From Meridianimarinicoccus aquatilis (lineage in GTDB: Bacteria; Pseudomonadota; Alphaproteobacteria; Rhodobacterales; Rhodobacteraceae): DNA of 64,000 bases. This document shows, in pieces, positions 26,645 through 36,201 of the stretch (its first letter is position 1; each line of letters starts with the position of its first letter). The notes under the pieces were generated by a model. The model worked only from the letters and a program-made list of their open reading frames with translations, searched no databases and was not told where the DNA came from. The translations under genes were made by a program, and so were the position numbers. The stretch covers positions 1-64,000 of the forward strand of contig NZ_SMZO01000014.1 of NCBI RefSeq assembly GCF_004358675.1. Reading direction: 5' to 3'.

Positions 26645-28083
26645 CATATCGTCCGCTCACGGCGCGACGCGCTGCTCGATAACGGAAAGACCTTTGACGG
26701 GTTCAAGAGCCATCCCGGGTCGAACACATCCTTGACCTGCATCTGCGCCTCAAGGTCGGCTGGCGCGAACTGAGTCGACATCAATTCGCGCTTTTCGACC
26801 CCTACCCCGTGCTCGCCGGTCAGGCATCCCCCAACCTCGACACACAGGCGCAGAATATCCTCGCCGAACCCTTCGGCCAGCGCCAGATCACCGGGCTTGT
26901 TCGCATTGTACAAGATAAGCGGGTGCATGTTTCCGTCACCCGCATGAAATACATTTGCCACGCCAAGGCCATATTCCTTGGCCAACTCGCCAATGCGCCG
27001 CAGTACAAACGGCAGTTCGCTGACAGGGATTGTTCCATCCAGACAAATGTAGTCGCCCATCTGCCCCATGGCGCCAAACGCGGATTTGCGCCCCAACCAG
27101 ATGGCCGCGCTTTCCTCAGCCGACTGGCTTTCGCGCATTTCGACAGGATTATGGCGCCCTGCTATGTCCTTTATCAGGGCGAGCTGATGGTCAATTTCAG
27201 GGTCTGACCCCTCAACCTCCACGATCAACAGCGCCTCACAAATCGGATAGCCCGCGCCGGTGAAATTCTCGCAGGCCGTGATGCACGGACGGTCCATAAA
27301 TTCGATGGCCACAGGCAACACACCCGCCTTGATTATATCGGCCACACATGCGCCAGCAACTTCGGCGCTATCAAAGCCCATCAGCACAGGCCGCGCGCCT
27401 TCTGGTTTGGGCAGAATGCGAAGCGTGGCTTCGGTCACAACACCAAGCTGCCCTTCGGACCCGCAGACAAGCCCAAGCAGATCAAGGCCAGAGGCGTCAC
27501 AGAATGCTCCGCCCAGTTCAACGACGTCGCCATTCATCATGACCATGGTCACGCCCAAAAGGTTATTCGTCGTCACACCGTATTTCAGGCAATGCGCCCC
27601 GCCAGAGTTCATGGCGATATTTCCCGCAATGGCGCACGCCAATTGAGAGGACGGATCCGGTGCATAAAAGAATCCTTCATCTTCAACCGCTTGCGTAACG
27701 CTCAGATTGGTGCGGCCCGACTGCACCCGAATGAACCGGTTGTCATAGTCGGTTTCCAGAACGTCATTCAGGCGCGCAACACCCAGCACAACGCTGTCTG
27801 CCGTCGGCAAAGCGCCACCCGCCAGTGATGTGCCAGCCCCGCGCGGAACCACTGGCACGCCAGCTTCATGGCAGACCCGCAAAACAGCAGAGACTTCTTC
27901 AGTGCTGCGGGGAAGCACAACTGCAAGAGGCGGGCAGGTATATGCCGCCAATCCGTCACATTCATATGCGCGGGTCTCGGCGATATTGTCGATCACAGCG
28001 TCTTCGGGCAGCACTTGACGCAACATAGCAACGATCGCTGCCTTTCCGGCAATCACGATATCGCTTGGCTTCGGCATTTCCAT
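26644..28083 (-). CDS. glcD: Glycolate oxidase catalytic subunit
   Basis: 479 residues. The FAD PCMH domain has PRSTEEVSAVLRVC and PVVPRGAGTSLAGGALP. The C-terminal FAD-oxidase domain has NVFHAGDGNMHPLI (metal- and substrate-site histidines) and the hallmark CLTGEHGVGVEKREL. GlcD oxidises glycolate (and D-lactate weakly) to glyoxylate with GlcE and GlcF at the membrane, which is useful for algal glycolate in seawater. It is the first gene of the operon, with AGGGGGG before ATG 28083. A GntR-type operator candidate lies upstream. Confidence 0.96.
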   Translation of the reverse strand: MEMPKPSDIVIAGKAAIVAMLRQVLPEDAVIDNIAETRAYECDGLAAYTCPPLAVVLPRSTEEVSAVLRVCHEAGVPVVPRGAGTSLAGGALPTADSVVLGVARLNDVLETDYDNRFIRVQSGRTNLSVTQAVEDEGFFYAPDPSSQLACAIAGNIAMNSGGAHCLKYGVTTNNLLGVTMVMMNGDVVELGGAFCDASGLDLLGLVCGSEGQLGVVTEATLRILPKPEGARPVLMGFDSAEVAGACVADIIKAGVLPVAIEFMDRPCITACENFTGAGYPICEALLIVEVEGSDPEIDHQLALIKDIAGRHNPVEMRESQSAEESAAIWLGRKSAFGAMGQMGDYICLDGTIPVSELPFVLRRIGELAKEYGLGVANVFHAGDGNMHPLILYNANKPGDLALAEGFGEDILRLCVEVGGCLTGEHGVGVEKRELMSTQFAPADLEAQMQVKDVFDPGWLLNPSKVFPLSSSASRRERTI

Positions 28084-28098
28084 GTCGATCCCCCCTTA

Positions 28099-28136
28099 AT
28101 TGGTAATTTGATATAACCAATTTATCCCTTTGGCAA
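28099..28136 (-). promoter_or_regulatory. glcD promoter with GntR-type operator candidate
   Basis: On the minus strand TTGCCA (28131-28136) and TATCAA (28108-28113) are 17 bases apart and suit -35 and -10 elements. The -10 lies inside TTGATATAACCAA (28108-28120), one base off the TTGGT-N3-ACCAA operator type used by PdhR/GlcC-like GntR regulators. A wider repeat ATTGGT-N11-ACCAAT spans 28099-28121. A repressor bound here would block the promoter. No regulator gene is next to it. Confidence 0.5.
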
Positions 28137-28164
28137 GTCACCATCACTCGGGCTATGCACGCGT

Positions 28165-28863
28165 ATGGATATCACATCACTTCCCGAATTCCTTACACCT
28201 CTTGATGTTGTTGCGGTTACGTTTCTTTTGGCCGCTTGGGCTGCGATGACCCTTCTGATCGAACGCACAGACGGGAAAACAAAGTCGGTGTCCGTTCTCA
28301 TGGCCGCTTACCGGCGCGAATGGATGCGGCACACGATCACGCGGCAACCGCGAGTCTATGACGCGATGATCGTCACGTCCCTGAGGCAGGGTGTGGCCTT
28401 CTTTGCCTCGACCTCAATGATTGCTCTTGGCGGCGGCTTGGCCCTCATTTCCAACATTGATCAACTGTCCGAAGTTGCGTCGGAATTGACGTTGAACAAG
28501 ACGCCCGCAGTCGTATGGGAAGTAAAGATCGCCACCGTGCTGTTCTTTGTGGCGAACGCATTTTTGAAATTCGTCTGGTCGCATCGCGTTTTTGGCTATT
28601 GCTCAGTGGTAATGGCATCTGTTCCAAATGAAGAAGACGACCCAATCGCTATGCACCGGGCAGAGCAAGCCGCAGATCTGAACATCACAGCGGCGCGTGC
28701 TTATAATCGAGGACTGCGGTCGATCTATTTCGCGCTTGGCGGTCTGGCATGGCTGCTTGGCGCAGTGCCGTTGCTGATTGCGACCGGGATCACTGTTCTG
28801 GTGCTTTGGCGCCGCGAATTTGCATCAGCAACACGCGCCACTTTGCTTAAATCCCATCCCTGA
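28165..28863 (+). CDS. DUF599 family membrane protein
   Basis: 232 residues with about four membrane segments. Motifs include LLIERTDGKTKSVSVLMAAYRREWM, then MIVTSLRQGVAFFASTSMIALGG and FLKFVWSHRVFGYCSVVMASVP, which fit DUF599. The family is widespread in proteobacteria and its function is unknown. It is divergent from glcD across an 81-base region that must contain both promoters. Confidence 0.87.
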   Translation: MDITSLPEFLTPLDVVAVTFLLAAWAAMTLLIERTDGKTKSVSVLMAAYRREWMRHTITRQPRVYDAMIVTSLRQGVAFFASTSMIALGGGLALISNIDQLSEVASELTLNKTPAVVWEVKIATVLFFVANAFLKFVWSHRVFGYCSVVMASVPNEEDDPIAMHRAEQAADLNITAARAYNRGLRSIYFALGGLAWLLGAVPLLIATGITVLVLWRREFASATRATLLKSHP

Positions 28864-28897
28864 GAGAAACTTGTTTGGCATGGCATGGCGATATCGT

Positions 28898-29269
28898 ATG
28901 GCTAATCACATGATTTATCGTTTTTCCGCCCTTTTCGCCCTTCTGGCGCCCATCGCGGCACAGGCCGATGCCCCAGAGGTTGTTGACGCCACAGCCCGCG
29001 AGAGCGGTTCTGGCTGGCAAATTTCAGTCACCATTCGTCACCCGGATACGGGGTGGGACCACTATGCAGACGGCTGGGAAGTTCTGGACACCGACGGGAA
29101 CAGACTTGGCTTTCGCGAACTGCTGCACCCTCACGAGACAGAGCAACCATTCACTCGATCACTCGGCGGTGTAGCCATCCCTGATGGAGCCGAAAGCGTA
29201 GAAATTCGGGCACGCTGCTCTGTAGACGGGTGGAACGATGCAACTTACACGCTGCGATTGCCGAACTAG
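28898..29269 (+). CDS. Secreted protein of unknown function
   Basis: 123 residues from ATG 28898; ATG 28910 (four codons later) and ATG 28880 are alternatives, and none has a clear ribosome site. A signal peptide (MIYRFSALFALLAPIAAQADA) is followed by a single small beta-rich domain with SGWQISVTIRHPDTGWDHYADGWEVLD and GAESVEIRARCSVDGWNDATYTLRLP. It looks like a compact extracytoplasmic domain. No family name was recalled. It follows DUF599 by 34 bases. Confidence 0.75.
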   Translation: MANHMIYRFSALFALLAPIAAQADAPEVVDATARESGSGWQISVTIRHPDTGWDHYADGWEVLDTDGNRLGFRELLHPHETEQPFTRSLGGVAIPDGAESVEIRARCSVDGWNDATYTLRLPN

Positions 29270-29346
29270 GCAGTTTTTCTGCGCACGAGCCAAAGGTGTC
29301 GCGCTCAGGCGCACATTGCGGCTCGGCCTGCTATATCAGAAAGGCA

Positions 29347-31437
29347 TCACTGTGCCGCAACCCGGTGCCGACTGCGCCCTTCCCATAGCCAAGCACCGAT
29401 AGTCAGCGCCGCGACCAAGGCAAGCCAAGCCCAACCGGGCAGTAAGGGCGTGACAGAGACGTTGGTCGTCTCATAAGCGCCCCGCGGTGTTATTCCGATC
29501 CAGCCGCGACCAACGGCGGGACGCCCTTCACGCACTTGCCGAACATCAAGCGCGCCGTCTTCCAACCGGCGAATTCCACCGCCCGTCGGTGAGAGTACCG
29601 GCGCCAGCGCATCGCCGCTTGCGATGGTCTGTTCGAATTCCTTGGGCGCTGACGGGCCAAGGGCTGCCACCGTTGTTCGACTTCCATCCGAAATGCGGTA
29701 AAGGCCGATTTCCAGCCCCTCAAGCGTCACTTCATAGCGGCCAGGCGCAACCTCTGTCGGAGTGATGACCGTTTCCGTGCCATCAGGCGCGGTGATTGTG
29801 AAATCGCCCTCGCCGTCGCCAAGGGTCCGCCGCGTGACAGTCAGTGACTGCCCATCGCTTGTGGCAGTGAGTGCCTCTTCTTCAAGTTCCGGTTCTTTCA
29901 TCATCCAATGCGCCAGTCGCCGCAGCAATTCCGATTGGGGCCCGCCACCATCAAAACCGCGGTTCCACAGCCACGCCTGATCTGATGCAAGCAGCGCGAC
30001 GCGCCCTTCCCCGACCCGGTCCAGCAATAGAAGCGGTCGGTCGTCAGGCCCGGACAGGACCACTTCGGCATTGGGCGCGGCAACCACATCGATCAACCGA
30101 AACCACCGGCCCCACTCTGCGTCTGCGGATCCCGCTGCAAATGCGTCGTCCAAACCGGCAGTCACCGGATGCTTGCGTCCCAGTTCGGTAATGGCAGGGC
30201 GATACCCTTGCTCGATCACCTGCGCGGTCGGCTCGCCCGGAAGGATCTGGGCCAAAGGCGAGCGATAAAGACTGGCTGCAGAGGCAAAATCCGGCCCCGC
30301 CGCAACCAAGACGGCCCCGCCGCCTTCGACGTACTGCCGGATATTGTCGAGATAGATCCCCGGCAGGATCCCCCGCCGCTTGTATCTGTCAAAGATGATC
30401 AAATCGAATTCGTCGATCTTTTCCAGAAATAGCTCGCGTGTGGGAAATGCGATCAGCGACAGCTCGGTCACCGGGACCCCGTCCTGCTTTTCTGGCGGGC
30501 GCAAAATGGTGAAATGAACAAGGTCGACACTGCTGTCGGATTTTAACAAGTTACGCCAGGTGCGTTCACCTGCATGCGGCTCGCCAGACACCAACAAAAC
30601 CCGCAACCTGTCGCGAACACCATTGATGCGGACCACGGCCGAATTGTTCCGATCCGTCAATTCGCCGTCCGCCGTCGCGACCGTGAATTGGATCACGTTC
30701 ATTCCGCCGTGCGGCAGATCGACGGGCAACTCCAGATCGCGCCCTATTGGAACCTGCACTTCACGGGGCTCCTGCCCATCGACCGAAAATTGCAGCCGCG
30801 CCGTACCGCCAAGCCCCGCAGGTACCGCACCCTGATCTTCGACTTTGAGGGACAAGGTCACAGGTTCGCCAAGAATGGCATAGGCCGGGGCGCTGGTGAT
30901 CACCAACCGCCGGTCCCAATCGGACGCGCGCCCGGTCAGCAACAGATGCAGGGGCGCGGGCAGATCCGGCGCGCCAGCAATGTCGTGCAACTGCCCATCG
31001 GACAGCATGATCATGCCCGCAACCCGCCCGCGCGGTACATCCGCCAAAGCAGAGGCCAGCGCCGCCATACCGAGCGAGCCGGCATTGTCTGGCGCATCTC
31101 CGAGCGATACTGTCCGCAGTTCGGTATTGGGCAACTGCGCCACTTCTGCCTCAAGATCAGCGATGGCCTCTGCGGTTTGCTGTGGACGGCCCGCAATGCT
31201 TTGGCTGGCACTTTCATCAACCACCAAGATCACGATGTCAGACAGGGCATCACGCTCTTCGCTTTGCAGCGACGGATTGGCCAGCGCAGCCAAGACGGCC
31301 AGCGCAGCAGCCCCTCGCAACCACCATCCGGGCAGCCCCCGCCAAAGAGCAAACCCAACTGCCAGCAGCATCACAATGGCCAACAGCGCCAACAGCACCG
31401 GATTGATCAGCGGGTCATAAAGGATGTCGCGCGTCAT
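29347..31437 (-). CDS. VWA-like/glutamine-amidotransferase-like membrane protein of the MoxR operon
   Basis: 696 residues. Two N-terminal helices (about 14-55) precede IVILVVDESASQSIAG, which has the D-x-S-x-S metal-site pattern of a von Willebrand A domain. A later part (EFDLIIFDRYKRRGILPGIYLDNIRQYVEGGGAVLVAAGPDFAS) resembles the class I glutamine-amidotransferase fold but lacks a catalytic triad. A C-terminal helix (about 672-690) ends the protein. It is the last gene of the moxR-DUF58-DUF4159 block, and its start overlaps the DUF4159 stop in TGATG. Such operons are conserved in Alphaproteobacteria; the role is probably envelope complex assembly or stress, not proven. Confidence 0.82.
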   Translation of the reverse strand: MTRDILYDPLINPVLLALLAIVMLLAVGFALWRGLPGWWLRGAAALAVLAALANPSLQSEERDALSDIVILVVDESASQSIAGRPQQTAEAIADLEAEVAQLPNTELRTVSLGDAPDNAGSLGMAALASALADVPRGRVAGMIMLSDGQLHDIAGAPDLPAPLHLLLTGRASDWDRRLVITSAPAYAILGEPVTLSLKVEDQGAVPAGLGGTARLQFSVDGQEPREVQVPIGRDLELPVDLPHGGMNVIQFTVATADGELTDRNNSAVVRINGVRDRLRVLLVSGEPHAGERTWRNLLKSDSSVDLVHFTILRPPEKQDGVPVTELSLIAFPTRELFLEKIDEFDLIIFDRYKRRGILPGIYLDNIRQYVEGGGAVLVAAGPDFASAASLYRSPLAQILPGEPTAQVIEQGYRPAITELGRKHPVTAGLDDAFAAGSADAEWGRWFRLIDVVAAPNAEVVLSGPDDRPLLLLDRVGEGRVALLASDQAWLWNRGFDGGGPQSELLRRLAHWMMKEPELEEEALTATSDGQSLTVTRRTLGDGEGDFTITAPDGTETVITPTEVAPGRYEVTLEGLEIGLYRISDGSRTTVAALGPSAPKEFEQTIASGDALAPVLSPTGGGIRRLEDGALDVRQVREGRPAVGRGWIGITPRGAYETTNVSVTPLLPGWAWLALVAALTIGAWLWEGRSRHRVAAQ

Positions 31438-34247
31438 CAGTTCCCCAAACGGTCCAGAAGAGCGGGCACATGCACCTGATCGGACTTATAATTGCCGGTC
31501 AGCACATGCATGATCAGGTTGACCCCGAAACGGAAAGCAAGTTCGCGCTGGCGTTCCCCGGCATAGCCGCGTCCAATGGGAAACAGCGCACCACCACGCC
31601 CATCGGTGGCCCATGCCGCGCCCCAGTCATTGCCGCCAATGACGATCGGCGTGACACCATCGTTCAGATTACGGAACGGCATGCCTTCAACCTGCTCCGC
31701 GTCAGGCGGGGCGGCTTCAACCCAAACCTCGGGGCTGTTGAAACGACCCGGGAAATCCTGAAGCAGATAGAAGGTCCGAGTCAGCACGTGATCCGCAGGG
31801 ACAGGCTCCAGCGGCGGAACATCCAGCGGGCGAGCCAGTTGTTGCAACTTGCGTCCGTTTGGCGTTTGCGTCCCAAGCCCGCCCAGGTCCGCATCGCGCG
31901 TGTCAAACAGGATCATGCCACCGCTGCGAAGATACCGGTTCAGCCGGACATACGCCTCGTCGGACGGGATCGGCTGATCCGTGGTCACGGGCCAGTACAG
32001 GAATGGGAAGAAGGCAAGCTCGTCCGTTTCGAGATTGACCCCCCGCGGGGACGCAGGCTCAATGGACGTTCGGGTAAACAGCACCTGAGACAGGCCATCA
32101 AGACCGGCACGGGCGATGTCATCAAGCCGAGTATCACCGGTTATGACATGGCCCAGAACCACGTCCGATGTGACTGCGATGGCGAAAGTCTCGTCTACCG
32201 GGTCGCCCGGCGGGGATGTGTCTTCTGCCGTTTGCGCCCGCATCGGCGCCGCATACCCCAAAGCAAGTACCGCGATCAGGGCGACGGCCAGGCCAGCGCG
32301 CTTTGGTTTCGTGCGGCGCGGAAGTTTGCCGGAAAGCGCCAGCGCACCAATGATATCTGCTACAACGAGCAGCAGCGCGAGCGTCAAGAACATACCCCCA
32401 AGTGGGGTTTCACGCACTACCCCAAGCCCTTCGACCGAAATGCGCGCGGGCCATGTAGCGGGCTCAAGAACAGTATCTGGCCCCGCGACATTGACAGCCA
32501 ATCGCCGATCACCGCCCACGTAAAGGCCGGGCTGCATATCGGGGCCGGGTTGGCCTTCGGCGATGCGTTCGCCGGGGATACCGGGCAGCGTTCCAGCAGG
32601 TTCCAGGTGGCCAAAGCCATCCATGATTTCGGCGGCCTGCCAAACCGTCCCTTCCAAGTCTTCAGCATCTGGGTGCGCAGTCCGCGACGACACGGCCAAC
32701 CGTTTCAGCATCTGAACGAAAAGACCCGACAGGGGCAGGCTGGACCATTCGGCATTGGCTGTAACGTGGAACAACACCACCTGCCCATCGCCAAGCCGCG
32801 AGCGGGTTACGAGAGGTGTGCCATCAGTCAATTCAGCGATGGTGCGGGCAGATAGATCGGGTCCGGGCTGGGCAAGAACCTGTGCGCTGACCCTGACATC
32901 TGGCGGCAGGGTGAGGCCATAGAACGGGCTGTCTTCGGAAAACTGCTGCAAGGATTTGGGGGCGCCCCAACTCATGGCACCGCCGACGCTGCGCCCCCCT
33001 GCCCGAAGCGAGACCGGAAGCAGCGGATCGTCCTCTGCGGCTGCAGCACTGTCGCCCGCTGCCGCAAGTCTCGGCCCGGCAAAACGAAGCAAGAGCCCGC
33101 CCTTTTCAACCCATTCCTGCACTTTAGCCGGCTCGGCAACCCGCGCCACATCGGCCAGAACGATCACGTCCGGATTGGCCTGCAAGATATCGTCGATGGA
33201 ACCTTGGATCAGGTCTGCGGATGGCTCTAGCGCCTGCTCAAGGTAGTGCAATGGAGACAGCAGTTGCAGCCCTTCGCGTTCCTCACGACCGGCGATCAAA
33301 GCAACCTCACGGCGTCGCAGAGCATCATCGGTCAAGCTGACGGCCCCGGCCGACGATACCCCCCCAATTTCGAACCGTGTGACGCGGTTGCGCAGTTCGG
33401 GCGGCAAGGAAAGCTCCAGCTGGGCGACACCCTCACCATCGGCAAAGATGGCTTCACCGCTGGCCAATTGCCGTTCGATCCCGGCAGGATCGAGACCTCG
33501 TGCATGTATTTCGAGGCGACGCTCGCCGTCGGTCCGCGCTCGCAATACATCCAGTGCGATGATGCCGTCGTCAAATACCGGCGGGCGCAGGGCCAAGGCC
33601 CCGTTCGGGCTTTCAAATACGCGCACTGGTCCGCGCTCTTCCAGTGCGGCCAACACGCCCGTGCGGCTGTCACGTGCAAGGCCATCGGACAGCCAAAAGG
33701 TCGAAAACGACCCGTCCAATGCCCGGGCCCAAGCGGTGATGGCACCGGGTTGCGGCCCCCAGGCCGCAGGCTGCACGCTCGCAAGCCCCGGCATCACGCT
33801 GTCGGCACTGCGAAACACCGGGGGGCCTGGGGGCAAATCGGTTGCGGCCACGACGGCAACTGACCGGCCTGCGCGCCCGGCCTCTTCCACGGTTTGTTCA
33901 ACCCGCGCCATGCTTTGCTGCCAGCTATCCGCATCCGCCCATGTCGCGTCGATCAACACCAGCAACGGGCCGCGTCCGTTCTCGCGCGGCTGAGGATTCA
34001 GAATAGGCCCGGCGAAAGCAAAGATCAGGGCAGCAACCGCCAACATGCGCAGGAGCAACAACCACCAAGGGGTCTTGTCACTTTGCGTCTCGGCATCGCG
34101 TAGCCCCAAAAGTAGTGCAACACCTGGAAAGCGGCGCCGGGTCGGTGCAGGCGGCACCACACGAAGAAGCAGCCACAGCACTGGCAAAGCAGCTAGCGCC
34201 GTCAGCAACCACGGCGCGGTGAACCCTATGGCCCCGAGCGACAACAT
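31437..34247 (-). CDS. BatA N-terminal/DUF4159 domain membrane protein
   Basis: 936 residues from ATG 34247, whose TGATG overlaps the DUF58 stop; the longer frame to 34331 would enter DUF58 and was rejected. The N-terminus has the BatA-type double helix (LGAIGFTAPWLLTALAALPVLWLLLRVVPPAP, then WWLLLLRMLAVAALIFAFAGPIL) with a VWA-like LLVLIDATWADADSW. After a large periplasmic region and further helices (near 640-700) the last 220 residues are DUF4159 (DTRDADLGGLGTQTPNGRKLQQL). It belongs with MoxR-type chaperone operons, but the client is unknown. Confidence 0.87.
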   Translation of the reverse strand: MLSLGAIGFTAPWLLTALAALPVLWLLLRVVPPAPTRRRFPGVALLLGLRDAETQSDKTPWWLLLLRMLAVAALIFAFAGPILNPQPRENGRGPLLVLIDATWADADSWQQSMARVEQTVEEAGRAGRSVAVVAATDLPPGPPVFRSADSVMPGLASVQPAAWGPQPGAITAWARALDGSFSTFWLSDGLARDSRTGVLAALEERGPVRVFESPNGALALRPPVFDDGIIALDVLRARTDGERRLEIHARGLDPAGIERQLASGEAIFADGEGVAQLELSLPPELRNRVTRFEIGGVSSAGAVSLTDDALRRREVALIAGREEREGLQLLSPLHYLEQALEPSADLIQGSIDDILQANPDVIVLADVARVAEPAKVQEWVEKGGLLLRFAGPRLAAAGDSAAAAEDDPLLPVSLRAGGRSVGGAMSWGAPKSLQQFSEDSPFYGLTLPPDVRVSAQVLAQPGPDLSARTIAELTDGTPLVTRSRLGDGQVVLFHVTANAEWSSLPLSGLFVQMLKRLAVSSRTAHPDAEDLEGTVWQAAEIMDGFGHLEPAGTLPGIPGERIAEGQPGPDMQPGLYVGGDRRLAVNVAGPDTVLEPATWPARISVEGLGVVRETPLGGMFLTLALLLVVADIIGALALSGKLPRRTKPKRAGLAVALIAVLALGYAAPMRAQTAEDTSPPGDPVDETFAIAVTSDVVLGHVITGDTRLDDIARAGLDGLSQVLFTRTSIEPASPRGVNLETDELAFFPFLYWPVTTDQPIPSDEAYVRLNRYLRSGGMILFDTRDADLGGLGTQTPNGRKLQQLARPLDVPPLEPVPADHVLTRTFYLLQDFPGRFNSPEVWVEAAPPDAEQVEGMPFRNLNDGVTPIVIGGNDWGAAWATDGRGGALFPIGRGYAGERQRELAFRFGVNLIMHVLTGNYKSDQVHVPALLDRLGN

Positions 34248-35140
34248 CAGCGGCGGCGCTCCAGCGCACCGAAGACCCACAAAAGCGCGGCCTGCGCACT
34301 GTCGCCGGTGTGATGGCACATGAGCTGCCACCCGGTCAGGCGCGCCAATTCTTCAAGCCGCGCTTTGCGTTCCGCCAACCGTTCGAGATAGCGCTTCCGC
34401 AAACCGCCAGCCTCTAGGGTCTCGTGGCGCAACCCGCCCCCCATGCTTTCGAAAACCGTCCGCCCATCGAAGGGAAACGCTTCTTCCGCCGGGTCCAGAA
34501 CTTGCAGCAACGCCCCTTTCACCCCCATGTCGGCAGCTTCGGTCAGCGCTTCTTCCACGTTGAGAAGCGGGCCCATGAAGTCCGACACGAAAAGAGCGCG
34601 GGATTTCGGGACAATGCCCCGCACATCCGGCGCGCCAAAATCGTCGCGCTCCGTCCGGTCGGCAAGCAAACCTTGGGCAATGCGCAGCAACTGAACGCCA
34701 CCCCTCCGGGGAGGAACCTCTTGCCCGGTCAAGCCAACACGTTCGCCACCCCTCAGCAGCAAGATCGCCACCGCCATCGACAACAGTCGCGCCCGGTCCG
34801 CCTTGGTTGCTGCGCCTGCGCTGGAAAAGTCCATCGAATGCGCCCCATCAACCCAAATCGAGACTGTCTGCGCCGCCTGCCATTCCTTTTCCCGAATAAA
34901 ATGCGTGTCAGATCTGGCCGACCGACGCCAGTCGATCATCCGTGCCTCGTCGCTCACCATCGCTGGACGGTATTGCCAGAACTCTTCGCCCATGCCGGGC
35001 CTCCGGCGACCGTGCGACCCCAGCAGCATCGTCGACGCCAAATGTTCCGCATCCGCCAAAAGCGGAGGTAAGGGCGCGGCCAATGCCTCGCCGTCCCGGC
35101 GCAGGGTACCCCGGTCGAACATGCTGGGGGTTTCGTTCAC
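34247..35140 (-). CDS. DUF58 domain protein of the MoxR operon
   Basis: 297 residues starting at GTG 35140, which overlaps the moxR stop in GTGA, so translation is coupled. The DUF58 signature G-RRRPGMGEEFWQYRPAMVSDEARMIDWRRSARSD is present, followed by a degenerate VWA-like part (VSIWVDGAHSMDFSS). DUF58 proteins accompany MoxR ATPases and are thought to link the ATPase with membrane VWA proteins. It is cytoplasmic as far as can be seen, with no helix. Confidence 0.9.
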   Translation of the reverse strand: MNETPSMFDRGTLRRDGEALAAPLPPLLADAEHLASTMLLGSHGRRRPGMGEEFWQYRPAMVSDEARMIDWRRSARSDTHFIREKEWQAAQTVSIWVDGAHSMDFSSAGAATKADRARLLSMAVAILLLRGGERVGLTGQEVPPRRGGVQLLRIAQGLLADRTERDDFGAPDVRGIVPKSRALFVSDFMGPLLNVEEALTEAADMGVKGALLQVLDPAEEAFPFDGRTVFESMGGGLRHETLEAGGLRKRYLERLAERKARLEELARLTGWQLMCHHTGDSAQAALLWVFGALERRR

Positions 35141-36144
35141 GCCGCAGCCTCGGTGCGGGTCATGCGGGACGCGATCTGTTCGATCAGCGGGCGCAGCCCT
35201 TCGCCGCGCGCACGGGCCGCAAAGGTCAGTTGCATGCGGTGGATCAGCACCGGCACCGCCATGCGCGCCACGTCATCGGCGGTTGGCACCAAGCGCCCTT
35301 CCAACAAAGCCTGCGCCCGAACCGTCAACATCAGGGCTTGCGCCGCACGGGGCCCTGGCCCCCAAGCCACAGATTCCCGTACGAGCGCAGGCGCGTCTGG
35401 GTCTTCGGGGCGGCACGCGCGGACAAGATCAAGAATGGTTTCGACCACCGCCTCACCCACCGGCATCCGGCGCAGCACGTTTTGCGCGGCCAGCAAACTT
35501 GGCGCATCGAACACCTGGTGCGATACGGCATCTTCGACCCCGGTGGTGGCCAGAAGAATGTCGCGTTCGGTATCACGGTCCGGGTTCAACACATCGATCT
35601 GCACAAGAAAGCGGTCAAGCTGCGCTTCGGGAAGCGGATAGGTGCCCTCTTGTTCGATTGGGTTCTGGGTCGCGAGCACATGAAACGGCGGGGTCAGGGC
35701 GTGCGGCTGGCCTGCGATCGTCACAGATTTCTCCTGCATCGCCTGAAGCAGCGCCGACTGCGTGCGCGGGCTGGCCCGGTTGATTTCATCTGCCATCAAA
35801 AGTTGCGTGAACACCGGCCCCTGAATAAACCGAAAGCTGCGCTTCCCATCCGCATCGGTTTCCAACACTTCCGAGCCAAGAATATCTGCTGGCATAAGAT
35901 CCGGCGTGAACTGAATCCGCGCACTGTTGATCCCCATCACTGTGCTTAGCGTGTCGATCAACCTTGTCTTCCCTAGCCCCGGAAGACCGATCAAAAGGCC
36001 ATGACCACCGCACAAAAGAGCGGCTAACGTCAGGTCCACGACCCGTTCCTGACCAATGAACCTGTTGGTAATACTATCTTTTGCAGCAGACAGCTTTTCA
36101 CCAAGGGCTTCGATATCATTTACGAGATCTGCGTCTTGGGTCAT
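35137..36144 (-). CDS. MoxR family AAA+ ATPase
   Basis: 335 residues. Walker A LIGLPGLGKT (51-60), Walker B LLMADEINRASPRTQSALLQAMQEK, sensor 1 VLATQNPIEQEGTYPLPEAQLDRF and the helical lid with GPGPRAAQALML are all typical of MoxR. These ATPases act as chaperones that mature or activate partner proteins, often through MIDAS/VWA domains. It is the first gene of a four-gene operon with 1-4 base overlaps. It is divergent from DUF1285, with only 57 bases between the two start codons. Confidence 0.95.
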   Translation of the reverse strand: MTQDADLVNDIEALGEKLSAAKDSITNRFIGQERVVDLTLAALLCGGHGLLIGLPGLGKTRLIDTLSTVMGINSARIQFTPDLMPADILGSEVLETDADGKRSFRFIQGPVFTQLLMADEINRASPRTQSALLQAMQEKSVTIAGQPHALTPPFHVLATQNPIEQEGTYPLPEAQLDRFLVQIDVLNPDRDTERDILLATTGVEDAVSHQVFDAPSLLAAQNVLRRMPVGEAVVETILDLVRACRPEDPDAPALVRESVAWGPGPRAAQALMLTVRAQALLEGRLVPTADDVARMAVPVLIHRMQLTFAARARGEGLRPLIEQIASRMTRTEAAA

Positions 36145-36201
36145 GAAAAGCTCTCCGCTATGTCTATAGTCCTATGAAGTCACATATCGTGCGCAACTCA
36201 A

